From Heterostelium album PN500 (lineage: Eukaryota > Evosea > Eumycetozoa > Acytosteliales > Acytosteliaceae), in the NCBI RefSeq assembly GCF_000004825.1, contig NW_008805070.1, positions 1,798,001 to 1,862,000 of the forward strand: DNA of 64,000 nt, written 5' to 3'. The notes under the pieces were generated by a model. It did not search any database. It had not been told where the DNA came from and was given only the letters and a program-made list of their open reading frames with translations. Shown here piece by piece: positions 1 through 9,823 of the stretch; within the stretch, counting starts at the first letter, position 1; each line of letters starts with the position of its first letter. A program made the position numbers and the translations under genes.

Positions 1-374
1 CCAAACTCATCATGGGACTCCCACTCTACGGATACTATGCCAATTGCACTTCAATGGAGTACGGTCTGTTTGGAACCACTTGTCGTGTCGATGGTAACAG
101 CACATTTTTGGGTGTCAACGGAATCTACGACCTTGTGAATAACTACCCAGCAGTATCATATCAAGAGTTGAATGGTGTAGCGTTTGCCAATGTATTCCGT
201 CCAGGTTCATCGAATATTACACAATTTATGTATGACACACCAGCGACACTATACCGAAAGTCTGTCAGTATGGGTATTGGTGGAACTGCTTGTTGGAGAA
301 TCGACTTTTTAAAAGGTTTACCACAATCTCTCATTACCACCTATTACATTGCATTAAATCCAAATAATACATAA
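1..374 (+). CDS. GH18 chitobiase-like protein, 3' part (5' end outside window)
   Basis: The reading frame is open from the first base (KLI precedes the first visible Met at 12), so this is the C-terminal third of a gene that begins before the window. It matches the intact copies at 9824 and 19592. Shared features are the barrel strand IIMGLPLYGYYAN, the SYQELNGVAFANVF segment and the late barrel motif GIGGTACWRID, ending at a TAA in the same place. The family (glycoside hydrolase 18, di-N-acetylchitobiase branch) removes GlcNAc from chitobiose or N-glycan cores in lysosomes or secretions. The catalytic DGxxLDxE motif lies upstream and is not visible. No break is seen in this part, so it could be functional. 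Confidence 0.8.
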   Translation, partial: KLIMGLPLYGYYANCTSMEYGLFGTTCRVDGNSTFLGVNGIYDLVNNYPAVSYQELNGVAFANVFRPGSSNITQFMYDTPATLYRKSVSMGIGGTACWRIDFLKGLPQSLITTYYIALNPNNT

Positions 375-460
375 ATAAAAAATAAAATAAAAACAAAGTT
401 TTGACTTTTTTTGACGATCACCGATCTACATTTTTTTGTTTTTTAATTGATAAATCAAAA

Positions 461-605
461 CAAAACTGGCTCCCAACAACTTTCGCCTGCTCATTAATTT
501 TAAAAAAAATGAAAAAATTAAAAATTAGTGGGGTTAATGTGATCAGAGTGGTTTTTTTTATTTTATTCGATTTATGGTTACAAGCAAGAGCCTGTTTTGT
601 TTTGT
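461..605. repeat. Dispersed non-coding repeat R2, copy A
   Basis: About 145 bp here resemble 39855-39985 in the same orientation. Shared blocks are AACTGGCTCC, a GGGGTTAAT/TGATTAGAGT-like block and a GGTTACAAG block followed by a T-rich tract. Neither copy has a credible ORF. The family is not recognised. Confidence 0.6.
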
Positions 606-1178
606 TTATAAAATCAAAAATTTTAATAAATAATACTCTTGTTAACATCAATAAATAATCAATTATTGTGTATATCTATTATGTCTCATTATAATTATAA
701 CGTTAAAGATGATAGTGCTTACCAAAAGATAACTTCATCCAGTTGTTAGATAAATAACATGGTAAAGAAAAGGTCAATGTAACAAATTAAATACAGAGCG
801 AGTTAATCAAAAGTAAATCAAATTTATAAAGAGGTTCATTTTGATTAGATGACAATCATGATTGATAAACTAATTTCCAATCCCTCATTTGTGTGTGTTA
901 AGTGTTCTCTTCCTTAATTTTTGTTTGCCTCATCTTCCCTCATTTAAAAACTTTAATTAAAACGGTTTTGATGTTTAAAGACTTTTAGATATTTGTTTAT
1001 TGGTTTACCGATTTTCACTAAATTACTATGTACTATTCATTATTGTAGGGTAGATATTAGGAAGATGAAGAATAACCGAACATATTATTTTTGTTTTTTT
1101 TATAAGAAAAATCATCGGAGCAGATTGATTTCATTGATTCATATCATTCAAAAACATTTTAATAATATATAATAAAAG
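606..1178. other. AT-rich intergenic stretch
   Basis: No gene or RNA is recognised. The last 50 bases resemble the upstream regions of the intact GH18 genes (a TATCATTCA...ACATTTTA block just before the start codon), so this is probably the decayed promoter of the next GH18 pseudogene. Confidence 0.5.
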
Positions 1179-2088
1179 ATGAATACAAAACATTAATATT
1201 ATTATCAGTTTCTTGGTTGCAACATTATCTTTAAATTTAGATAGTGCTTTGGCTGCTTTCCCACCAGATGTCAATTTTAATAACAAGTTGTTCTCCTAAC
1301 CATCCTATCAACCGTTGTCAGTGTACGATAATCTAGTCGATTGGAGCTCCTACAACATCCTCACTTCATTCAGTGAATGGAATCCAACATTGTTGACCCA
1401 ATTCATCCAATATTCCCATGATAGGGGTCTCGCCGTTCACAATATGTTATCGCTGAATTGTACTGCCATAAATTGTTATACCTTCTTCAGCACTGGACAA
1501 TACATTAGTAGTGTCACTCTATTGACTCAGGTCGGTGGAGATGGTCTTCATTTGGACATTGAACAATTCGGAAGTAGCTGGGCAAACACATCCTTCCAAT
1601 ATCTCAAGTCTGTCAACAACAAGTATGTCGCTTCGATGGCTGTCGGTTGCTAATACTGATTCTTGGTCGTTCTACAACGCCGACAATCAGATTACAGAAA
1701 CAACGTCAACAAATGGAAGGACTATGTCCACAAACCAGCCAAACTCATCATGAGACTTCCACACTACGGATTCTATGCTGATTGCGGTCCAATGAACTGT
1801 TCGGAACCATCTGTAACATCGTTGGTGGTAGCAACCCCAATCTTCCTATTGTTTACAACAAAATCTACACCTTGGTCAATAACTACCCAGCGGTAACCTA
1901 TCAAGAGTTGAATGGTGTAGCTTTTGCCAATGCATTCCTTCCTTCTACATTGAATGTCAGACGACACTCTATCAAAAGTATATCGGTATGGGTATTTGTG
2001 GAACTGCTTGTTGGAGAATCGACTTTTAAAAGGTTTACCACAATCTCTCATTTCAAAAGTTGACATTTCTTTAAATCCATACAACTAA
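1179..2088 (+). pseudogene. GH18 chitobiase-like pseudogene
   Basis: Homology to the intact GH18 copies runs from the ATG at 1179 to the family stop codon near 2088, but the frame is broken repeatedly. There is a frameshift within the first six codons, an in-frame TAA near 1297, a stop after the segment SMAVGC near 1651, and a deletion that removes the region equivalent to YFILMCYDMGWSSN. The catalytic motif is still recognisable as GGDGLHLDIE near 1530-1560, so decay is fairly recent. Later blocks (FYADCGPMNC, VTYQELNGVAFAN, GTACWRIDF) lie in different frames. Confidence 0.88.
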
Positions 2089-2195
2089 ATTATTTTATTA
2101 ATAGTATTAATAAATTGATTTTAAATATGAAATTAAAATAAAATACAATAAATAAACAATTAATTAATACTTTATTTTATTAAAGAATAAACTAT

Positions 2196-4163
2196 TTAAA
2201 GGTAATCTTTTGTATCTGTTATAAATTTAATATTAGTTGTCTTTATATGAGATTTTTTCCATTGTCTACCTTTTTGAGAATAGACAAAACTTTCATCTTT
2301 GGTGAAAAGATACATCTTTTCATCATGTTTCTCTTCGTTGTAAATAATTGGTGGCAAAACTAACAATTCGTTGTTTTGTGCATCTGGTATTGCACATCCT
2401 CCAATAGCGTCAAGCTTTTTAATTTCTAACTTTAGTGGTGCCAAGTTGAAGTTTACATGCAAGAAATAATCTAGTTTTCCATCACCATAGTAAATGTAAA
2501 CCATTTTTTCTCCTCTGAAGAGGTAGCTTATGTATTTTGGCGAGACAACATCATGTACAATGGATAGAGTACGTTTTACTATAGTCGAAAAACTGACATA
2601 TAGAACCAACACGATTTGTTTTGATTGACTATCATAGTGAATTGTGTATCTATGCATCTCTGGATCATAGAATTCGTTAAAAATAGCCACAGGAGTGATG
2701 TTTAATTGTGAATCTGAATACAAGTGTTCGAATTCCCCCAACATTGTATTGAATCTGACTATCATTGTACCTTTCAATGTTCTGCCATAGAAATAGATGT
2801 AGAATGGATCGACGTAGTAACTTGTAGGTTGACCTAGGAATCTTGCAAGATGAGAAGAAGATTGAAATTCTACCACTCTGAAAGCTCCATCAATCATCGA
2901 GTAAGCAACGAAAGAAAAGATGAAGAATATATAGATGGTGGTGTTGGATGATGCAAATATAATGATTTGATTTGTAAATGAATCAATCAAACCGGCAAGC
3001 TCGTTCGACTCTTTCTCCATCAATTCCAATTGATTGCGAGATTCAAATTTACATTTGTAAAATGTTATGTTTAAATCATCCTCTTCGTCCGTTGCGATAA
3101 TGTATCTGTTGTTGTTGGGTTGTTTGAGATAAAATTCAACATCAATCGATTTTTGAATGAAATGTCTGATTCCATCAAAATAACCTAGATGTTTGCTACT
3201 TTCGGAAACTGAAACATCACCACAATTCATATGCTCTAAATCTTTGTCATTGATTCTATGATTATTAATGTGATTACGAATGATTTCTAAAATTGAATAA
3301 TCTTGGAGATTATTATTATCTGTCTTGTTGTTATCATTATTCTTATGTCTTTTATTCTTGTTGATTTCATTGTTATTCTTTAGATATTCAATGATTTCAT
3401 TGTTGTTTTGTTGTTGAATATTGAATATTGTATTACTGTTATTATGAATGAATTGTTCTAGTGATTTTGATTGTTCAATTGATTCAATCAATGTTTCAAG
3501 CGAATAATTGATTGTTGAATCTGATAGAATCCCATTATCATCTTTAATATTATTATTATCAAGATCATTACTGTCTTTTTCATGTGACTTAAGAGTTGGA
3601 GTGATTGATTGAATGATATTGTGTAATGATTGTATTTCTTTGATTAGTTTATCGAGTTGTTGTTTGGTTTTTTCGATTTCATCGGTGAACGGTTTCTTTA
3701 ATTTACTCTCTTCTTTCATTAACATTTCATAATAACGTTTGAAATGATTACTGATTTCATTCTCCATTTCGGTAAGTGTCTGAATATGATTGACTGTATT
3801 GTTTACTTTTTCCCATAGCCATTCTATTCTCATTTTAATCATATCATTATTATAATTACTATTACTATTATTATCTTTATCATCATTCTTATTGTTATCA
3901 TCCTTTATTTTATCTATATCAATGATATCCTTGTCTTGATCTTTGTCATCTTCATTATTATTATCATTATTATTATTCTTTTCTTTTTTATTTTTATCTA
4001 TAACAACAGAATAATCTATATTTAAAAGCGATTGTTTGATGTCATCGATATGAAGTGTATGATGTTCATTGTGTTTTGAAACAAGACAACGATAACATAT
4101 AATAACATTACAAACTGTACACAATAAATCAAGATCTTTATTATGTTCAATACATTGTGTCAT
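2196..4163 (-). CDS. B-box zinc finger/coiled-coil protein with propeller-like C-terminus
   Basis: This is a single-exon gene of 655 residues. Residues 1-40 form a B-box zinc finger (CIEH, LLCTVC, CYRC, then spaced His residues). It is followed by an acidic Asn/Asp-rich spacer and a coiled coil around residues 120-190 (EMLMKEESKLKKPF...KQQLDKLIKEIQ). A low-complexity linker comes next, then a C-terminal half of short beta-rich blocks resembling a Kelch-type propeller (TIYIF, FYIYFYGRTLKG, MVYIYYGDGKLDYF, LFTKDESFVYS). Paralogues in this window are at 23913, 34556 and 41528. B-box/coiled-coil modules mediate oligomerisation and protein binding in TRIM-like proteins. No RING finger is seen, so ligase activity is not implied. 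The substrate or partner is unknown. Confidence 0.85.
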   Translation of the reverse strand: MTQCIEHNKDLDLLCTVCNVIICYRCLVSKHNEHHTLHIDDIKQSLLNIDYSVVIDKNKKEKNNNNDNNNEDDKDQDKDIIDIDKIKDDNNKNDDKDNNSNSNYNNDMIKMRIEWLWEKVNNTVNHIQTLTEMENEISNHFKRYYEMLMKEESKLKKPFTDEIEKTKQQLDKLIKEIQSLHNIIQSITPTLKSHEKDSNDLDNNNIKDDNGILSDSTINYSLETLIESIEQSKSLEQFIHNNSNTIFNIQQQNNNEIIEYLKNNNEINKNKRHKNNDNNKTDNNNLQDYSILEIIRNHINNHRINDKDLEHMNCGDVSVSESSKHLGYFDGIRHFIQKSIDVEFYLKQPNNNRYIIATDEEDDLNITFYKCKFESRNQLELMEKESNELAGLIDSFTNQIIIFASSNTTIYIFFIFSFVAYSMIDGAFRVVEFQSSSHLARFLGQPTSYYVDPFYIYFYGRTLKGTMIVRFNTMLGEFEHLYSDSQLNITPVAIFNEFYDPEMHRYTIHYDSQSKQIVLVLYVSFSTIVKRTLSIVHDVVSPKYISYLFRGEKMVYIYYGDGKLDYFLHVNFNLAPLKLEIKKLDAIGGCAIPDAQNNELLVLPPIIYNEEKHDEKMYLFTKDESFVYSQKGRQWKKSHIKTTNIKFITDTKDYL

Positions 4164-4397
4164 TGTTTATTTATAAATACAACTATTAATAAATAGATCT
4201 AGATATTAAATATCGAAAAGAAAATTAATAAAAACAAGGTTTTCCCCAAGTACATATTGCTTTTTAAAAATTTATCATATTAAATATGTTTCTAATCAGG
4301 TATGGGGGTAAAATGATTTTAACATCTAACCCCTATCATTATTATTTTTATTTGTGGTATAAATTATTATTATTGACATTATAGCTATTATTATTAT

Positions 4398-5280
4398 TTA
4401 TTTTATTATTTCAATTGTTGTTAATTGTGTTTGTGGCGATAATATATCAAACTGTTCCTTAAACTGTATTAATGCTGCAACTATTAGTGCTCTTTCTTCG
4501 TGATCAGTAGAGTTCCAGAATGGATTTACTCCTGCTGTTGCGAATACATAATTTACATCACCACTATTTTCATAACTAAAACCTTTAATCAAGTAATCGA
4601 CCATTGATTTGATAGTTGCGGAAACTAGGAACCGAGAGAAAACTATCCTCTTACACGGCTCATTTGATTGATTCTGATCTGCATACTGAAAGTATTTCCT
4701 AGCGCAGACTTTGTCAGCTGCAAGGTCAAAAAATTGTATCCTTTTAGGTTTGTTTGCACTACTTGATTTGCAGAGAGGTCATTCTTCTTCCAAAGCTTCA
4801 AAAGTAATAGTGCTGCCAATCCTTCATCAGTTAGCTCGGGCATATCATAGATGGTCATGTATTCCCCTCTAATCCAATTTCGACTACCATCATTTTGTTT
4901 TGGTCCAATATTGCAAATCTTTCCATCTTTGTCTAGTAGCTTAGGGAATAAATGGACATTGACATTTGTGTTATGAAGTTGAATTGTTAATTTTATACTT
5001 CTTGTGGATTCTTCTCCTTTTGATTCAGGTATTGACACGAGAACTCCCCAAGCTTCATTTGGCAATCCTTTTATGGAAACTTCTAGTGCACTCTTTATTT
5101 TTAGGCAAAGCTTTGTAAATGGTTTCAAAGGGTCATCTGATGAATCACATTCATCTTTTACTGATTCCAAAGTAGCAAAAGAACGTGGCAAGATGAGATC
5201 TACATCAAGATCTGAACCTCCTTTGAGAGCGACTTTGTGGGCATATGAACCTCTGGGGATGAGCTGGAAATGCGTGAATA
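4398..5280 (-). pseudogene. OAS/CD-NTase-like nucleotidyltransferase relic, copy 1
   Basis: On the minus strand the frame reads FTHFQLIPRGSYAHK, then a GGSDLDVDLIL block (about 5190-5275). This fits the nucleotidyltransferase signature hGS-x(10-12)-DhDhD that binds metal and NTP in OAS, cGAS and bacterial CD-NTases. A 182-residue frame follows with an alpha-helical block LAALLLLKLWKKN, typical of the helical half of this fold. It stops at 4643. The downstream frame (FLVSATIKSMVDYL..., to 4398) continues the same protein in another phase and ends with VNPFWNSTDHEERALIVAAL. A 32-nt GT-AG interval (about 4618-4649) could join the frames, but it is far shorter than the other introns here, so a frameshift is more likely. 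No convincing start codon exists upstream of 5280. A second copy lies at 12601-12956. A cGAS-like or eSMODS role is inference. Confidence 0.6.
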
Positions 5281-5375
5281 AAAATAATAATGATAAAAAA
5301 TAAATAATTGTTGTAATATAATTAGATATACAAAATAAAAATAAAAAAAAATTTAAAAAATTCTTTAAATTGTCG

Positions 5376-5757
5376 ATGAGTCATCATCCTAAACAAATTC
5401 AACCCCAAAAACATCACACAACATCTACAATTGCCAGCTACCAATGGTCACTGGAAAAATCAACTACTCACTTCTTCCTTTGTGATGAATCATCAGACCT
5501 AACAGTGATTATCTACCACAACATTTGGAAACATGTCAGTTCAATTCTATTCAGTCAAGATGACAAAATTCTCGATTTCTCCAACCAATCTTTTATATCC
5601 GACTTTAATAACCACAGAAACATTCTAAATTTAATATCCAACACTCCAACACCAGCCAACTAATCAAGTTAATGCAATCAAGAGTTCATATTATTGTTCA
5701 AGAGATTGCCAAGTCAGCGATTATAAACTTCTCAAACATAATCATTTTCAGCCATAA
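5376..5757 (+). pseudogene. MYND-type zinc-finger protein relic, copy 1
   Basis: An open frame from the ATG at 5376 (MSHHPKQIQPQ...) runs to 5663 and contains KHVSSILFSQDDKILDFSN. In another phase, bases 5683-5757 encode SSYYCSRDCQVSDYK followed by LLKHNHFQP and a stop. This is the C-terminal half of a MYND finger (YCxxxCQxxDxxxHxxxH). The two parts are therefore separated by a frameshift. The relic is divergently oriented to the NTase relic. The same pair recurs at 12.5-13.4 kb. The family resembles the MYND end of the TPR-MYND genes at 31409 and 36712 only in the finger. Confidence 0.5.
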
Positions 5758-5807
5758 AAAATAAAAGGAAAAACAACATCACCTAGGAGTGTTGTTTTTT
5801 TTTTGTT

Positions 5808-6270
5808 GTGGCAGATTACTTTCACTTTGATGTGGGTTGGAGTTCCAATCCGTTTGCACTGAACTCATCATACGCCACTGTCAGAAAGACGTCAACAAAT
5901 GGAAGGACTACCTCCCAAACCATCATGTCCGGTTTTCCACTCTACGGATACTATGCCAATTGCACTGCTAACTACGGTCTGTTTGGAGCTGTCTGTAACG
6001 TGGACGGTAACAAAACCAATCCTTCTCTCCGTTACAACGGTGAACAAACTGGGTTCCCAGCGGTATCGTATCAAGAGTTGAATGGTGTAGCGTTTGCCAA
6101 TGTATTCCCACATCAACACGTGCCAGCCATGTACATTGAATGTTACACAATATACATATGACACTCTCTATCAAAAGTATAGGGATTGGTGGAACTGCTT
6201 GTTGGTGACTTGGCAACTTAGTAAGTCTACCACAATATGTCATTAACCCATTTTACATATGATATTTAAA
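5808..6270 (+). pseudogene. GH18 chitobiase-like pseudogene fragment
   Basis: This is a 5'-truncated GH18 copy. It starts within the DYF...GWSSNP region, with no signal peptide or catalytic motif. It continues through GFPLYGYYANCTANYGLFG and PAVSYQELNGVAFANVF. After about 6110 frames are lost, and GGTACW is followed by scrambled sequence to the end. It abuts the MYND relic, and the same GH18/MYND junction recurs near 13360-13390. Confidence 0.8.
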
Positions 6271-6290
6271 CAAAAAATTAAGAATAACTT

Positions 6291-6345
6291 TTCATAATGA
6301 TCGAAATTCCACCCAAATTAATATGGTACAAATCGCAATAAATGA
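6291..6345. repeat. Dispersed repeat R4, copy A
   Basis: A block including GAAATTCCACCCA, AATTAATATGG and ACAAATCG is shared with 62528-62590 in the same orientation. It is non-coding and of unknown origin. Confidence 0.5.
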
Positions 6346-6728
6346 AATGCCTCATATTAAATAATAGTAATCATAACTATAAAACAGATAACTACATACA
6401 AAATAGAATAAATTATATTTGGACATCGATTAAAAGATTATCAAACCAATATAGATCATTAGGTGACAAAGTAACAGAGATATCCAATCATTTCGAGAAA
6501 CTTCATCAATTCCTCATTGTTGAAGAACATAGATTGAAGAAACCACTTACCATCGATCAAGATACAGTTAAAGAGGATTTAGATAAACAATTGAATGAAT
6601 TGAAATCAATCATTAATATTATAAACTTTAATAATAAAGAAGTAGAAAATGTTGATGATGATGATCAAATTAAATCGATAATAGAAGATACAACAGATCT
6701 ATATTCAATATCAACAATCAATAGTTAA
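6342..6728 (+). pseudogene. Coiled-coil segment of a B-box gene, B-box lost
   Basis: This matches residues about 70-203 of the gene at 16607 (IQNRINYIWTSIKRLSNQY, EVEN-type coiled coil, acidic end) but lacks the N-terminal B-box. It ends at the same stop codon as the 16607 copy (STINS then TAA). Both carry the same 10-base ATCAATAGTT block where the uninterrupted copy at 13697 has only six bases. The two copies therefore share one ancestral frameshift. It lies 76 bp before the Rab-like frame at 6805, which in the ancestor was probably the same gene. Confidence 0.6.
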
Positions 6729-6804
6729 ATCAATTGAACAATCAGAATCAGTAATAAACTTTATAGAGAGAAATAATGATACACTCTTTTACTGTAATAA
6801 TAAT

Positions 6805-7886
6805 ATGATTGAAGATCTAACGAATAATCTCAATAACTTTGACACCACTATTCTAAAGTTAATAACTTTATACAATTCACAATTTAAATCAATAAAGATA
6901 GATTACTCTAAAGAAGTAATAGATAGATCCGATAAGTATGAAATCGTATTTAAAGATTCCGATCTAGAACTTATCAAAGAGATATTACAACAATCTGTTG
7001 TGGTATCGCTGAAAAATGAAAACACTTCAACACCCACAGAAAAATCAGTTGAATCATCATCATTATCGACATCAACAGTAAATCCACCACAAAAACAGAC
7101 CACAACAGCAACAGTATCTCCTATACCTGCACTGCAACAGTGTGTTAATAATTCATACAAATATTACTATCACTTCAGCTTCATATTGGTAGGTGATAGC
7201 TATGTTGGAAAGGTAAGATTATAAACAAAAAAATGTCAAAAAAATACTTTAATTATACTAAATCTAATCTTTTTTATAAACTAGAGTGGAATGTTATATT
7301 ATTATGCAGAAGATTGTCTCGATAGTGGTCAAGATATAAAATATGTTTCAACTCACGGGGTTGATTTTAAAATACGCAGTGTTGAACTCGATGGAAAGAT
7401 AATCAAACAGCAAATCTGGGAAGTCGGTGGTATGAGTAAAATACATTTAAGGCCATCTTACACTAATGGTAATACTGGTATACTACTCGTTTATAATGTA
7501 GCCGATGGTAGGCAGAACTAGTTGTTTTTATTTATCTATAGATATTGTATACTAATTAAGTACTAATTATATTAATAATAATAGGTATAAAAGATTGGTT
7601 AGCACTTTTAAATAACAACAAACATACTGGTAGTAAGATATTGGTTGGAAATAAATGTGATCTTCAAAAGAGAGTCATAGATTATGAAAGAGGTAGAGCG
7701 ATGGCTGACGATTTGGGAATACCGTTTATAGAGACATCTGCTGTTACTGGTACTGGCATTAAAGAAGCTTTTACCTTATTGGCAAAGTCTACATTGAAAA
7801 GATTTGCAGAAGAAACTATTTCAAAACTTCCTAAAGCTCCTGCAAATGACAAAGGTGGATTGTTTTCATTTTTTAATAAAAAATAA
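6805..7886 (+). CDS. Rab-like small GTPase with coiled-coil leader, copy 1
   Basis: Three exons are inferred (6805-7212, 7285-7507, 7585-7886), giving 310 residues. An N-terminal extension of about 115 residues (helical, then Ser/Thr/Pro-rich) precedes the G domain. Exon 1 ends in the P-loop GDSYVGK and exon 2 begins SGMLYYYAED. Exon 2 carries GVDFKIRSVELDGK (Rab effector strand), the switch II site WEVGGM (WDTAGQ in active Rabs) and LLVYNVADG. Exon 3 carries GNKCDLQKR (G4) and IETSAVTGTG (G5). The C-terminus FSFFNKK has no prenylation cysteines. Compared with copy 2 at 17298, the end of exon 2 (ERSFNS equivalent) is lost but the phase is kept. The missing catalytic Gln and missing Cys make ordinary Rab cycling doubtful. 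It could be a decaying gene. Confidence 0.6.
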
Positions 7887-8036
7887 TTAAATTTAAACTT
7901 TACCATCTAAATTTTTATATGTCAAAAGCTAACAGTTTATATAGGTTAATTTTTAATTTATCTATTTTCTTTATTATCTTGATTGGTGTTTAAAAGTATT
8001 ATATTGTATAAAGTATAGTTGGTTGTTGAATTTGAT

Positions 8037-8290
8037 ATCATCTTAATATTCTTTGTCTGAATATGAGATTCTTTCCATTATTTGATGAAGAATAAAAGTT
8101 TTTGTCATCTGTGAAAAGATGGATGTTTCCAGAAAATTTAAATCATTGGTGGTAAAATTAACACTTCGTTATCTCTTGCTTCTATCTTTAATCGTGGTAA
8201 GAACCTTGTTCTTTTCCTGGATGGAAGTGTCTAAATCAATGAAAGAGTCTTGTTGTTCATCACCATAATAAAAAAAAATATTTGTAAAAA
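8037..8290 (-). pseudogene. B-box gene 3' fragment
   Basis: The minus strand reads FYYGDEQQDSFIDLD and then, with frame changes, a lysine-rich stretch, FTDDKNFYSSSNNGKN and L(I/L)FxQ-type sequence. These are the terminal propeller blocks of the B-box family (VYLYYGD..., LFTKDxxFVYS). Only the tail is present, with several frameshifts. The same tail follows the Rab-like unit in the rearranged copy near 12490. Confidence 0.65.
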
Positions 8291-8341
8291 GCTATATTTA
8301 TTATTTTTTTTTATGGCACAATTTTATGGTGAAAAAAAATT

Positions 8342-8503
8342 AATTTTTGATTAAAAGAGTTAGTTACTTACATCCTAAGTATACAATAATCGAGAACATT
8401 ATACGTCATATTATACTCCAAAGCTGGACAAAAGGACTTAATAATAATGATAATAATCATTTAAACCCACCACACCATGTAAATAACAATTTTTTTGGCC
8501 ACC
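8342..8503. repeat. Dispersed repeat R1, copy A
   Basis: About 160 bp are closely similar to 15671-15843 in the same orientation. The shared core includes ATAATCGAGAACATT, CGTCATATTATACTCC and AAAGCTGGACAAAAGGAC. It has no ORF. It may be a remnant of a non-autonomous element, but no terminal repeats or target duplication are visible. Confidence 0.65.
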
Positions 8504-8596
8504 AAATAGTAAAAAAAAAAAAAGAAATAAATATATTGAAAAAAAATAAAATTAAAAAAAAAAAAAAAAAAAATTAGTAAAGAAAAAAAAACTTCA

Positions 8597-9772
8597 AAAA
8601 TTTTTTATGAAGCAACATTCACTCGCAAATCATTGTTCAAGTGATCGAATGATGGGTGTGGTTGGATTGTATGTACTGATCGAAAAATAGAGGTGGAGCT
8701 GGTTGTGGTTTTGGTGCATTGAGGGGGTGATTTGATGTCTATATCTTCTTTCACCATTAATTAGTTTAACCAACAACCACACCACCACATCACTCCATAA
8801 CATAACACAGTCCAACATTTTAAGGATATAGAGAAAGAAAAGGAGTTGTAATTATTAAAATATTGGTAACAACAACACAACAACAATATATTTATTAATC
8901 AAAGCTTGACCTCACATCTTTCAAACAAACAAAACAAAATCTCTGAATGAGCTGCGGCAGGTCCCTCATCAAAATTTATCGTGTAAAGTCTCATATTAAA
9001 AAATACTTTCGGTCTGCCGCCACGCTTTATTTAACATTTGTTTTTAAGGTTGAAAATAAAATGAAATAATAATAAAACATCTGCAAATACCGAAGATGAA
9101 CGAAAATTCAGTTTACAATCAATTCAGACAAATATTTTGTTCTTGTTCAAGATTAATACCATTATTATAAATGATTTACATTTACTTGGGTTATAATGAT
9201 TGATGAATTTTGATTAGATGATAATGGGTGGGAGTCAATTTTCATACACAAGAAGGTTGATCCATTCCCTCATTTGAGTGGTGATGGGTGGTATAGTGTG
9301 GCGTTGGTCTACATTTTTTTTCGACCCAAGTGGTTCCCACTTACCATCCAACTAAAAAAGGAAATTGTTTTTTCGTAAATGATTTTGAACATTTAGATCT
9401 TATGGTATGAAAATCATAATAATAAAAACTATTATTTTTTTGATGACTATTGATATGATATGTTACAAAAGTAGTGTGGATAACTTATATAAGTGTACTA
9501 CTGTTTACTAGTCCAAAGTTATTAAAGGTTGCAAAATAAATGAGGGAAGCATATCGTTTTATTTAAAAATGGAATCATTTTACTCGTTCTTGTTTTATTG
9601 GTATAAATTCTCCAAATAATTAATTATTTTCTATCAAATTAATCCCCAGTTTCTATGAAATTCCATTAAGATATCAAAAACTATTTAAATTTAAATAATA
9701 TTATTTTTTTTTTTCTAGGTTTTGTTTTATTCTTATGGAGGAAACAAATATAAATTGAAGGAATTTTGATTC
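8597..9772. other. Intergenic stretch with one GC-rich stem candidate
   Basis: No supported gene is seen. The only structure I can point to is GCGGCAG at 8954-8960 pairing with CTGCCGC at 9014-9020 (see findings). The rest is AT-rich with T tracts and is probably the promoter region of the GH18 gene at 9824. Confidence 0.5.
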
Positions 9773-9798
9773 GTTTAGTATCATTCAACAACATTTTA
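9773..9798 (+). promoter_or_regulatory. Conserved GH18 upstream element
   Basis: GTTTAGTATCATT, then C or T, then AACAACATTTTA lies 26-51 bp before the ATG. It matches 19546-19571 upstream of the other intact GH18 gene, with one base difference. A weaker match precedes the pseudogene at 1179. This could be the core promoter or transcription-start region. Confidence 0.5.
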
Positions 9799-9823
9799 AA
9801 ATATTATTTAAATATATAAAAAA

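Noticed and set aside
401-658. 85-codon Phe/Lys-rich frame and its antisense
   Set aside because: Compositional ORFs in repeat R2 and AT-rich DNA. They are not preserved in the second R2 copy.
4618-4649. Possible 32-nt intron that would rejoin the NTase frames
   Set aside because: All other introns here are at least about 60 nt, so a frameshift in a relic is more plausible, although not excluded.
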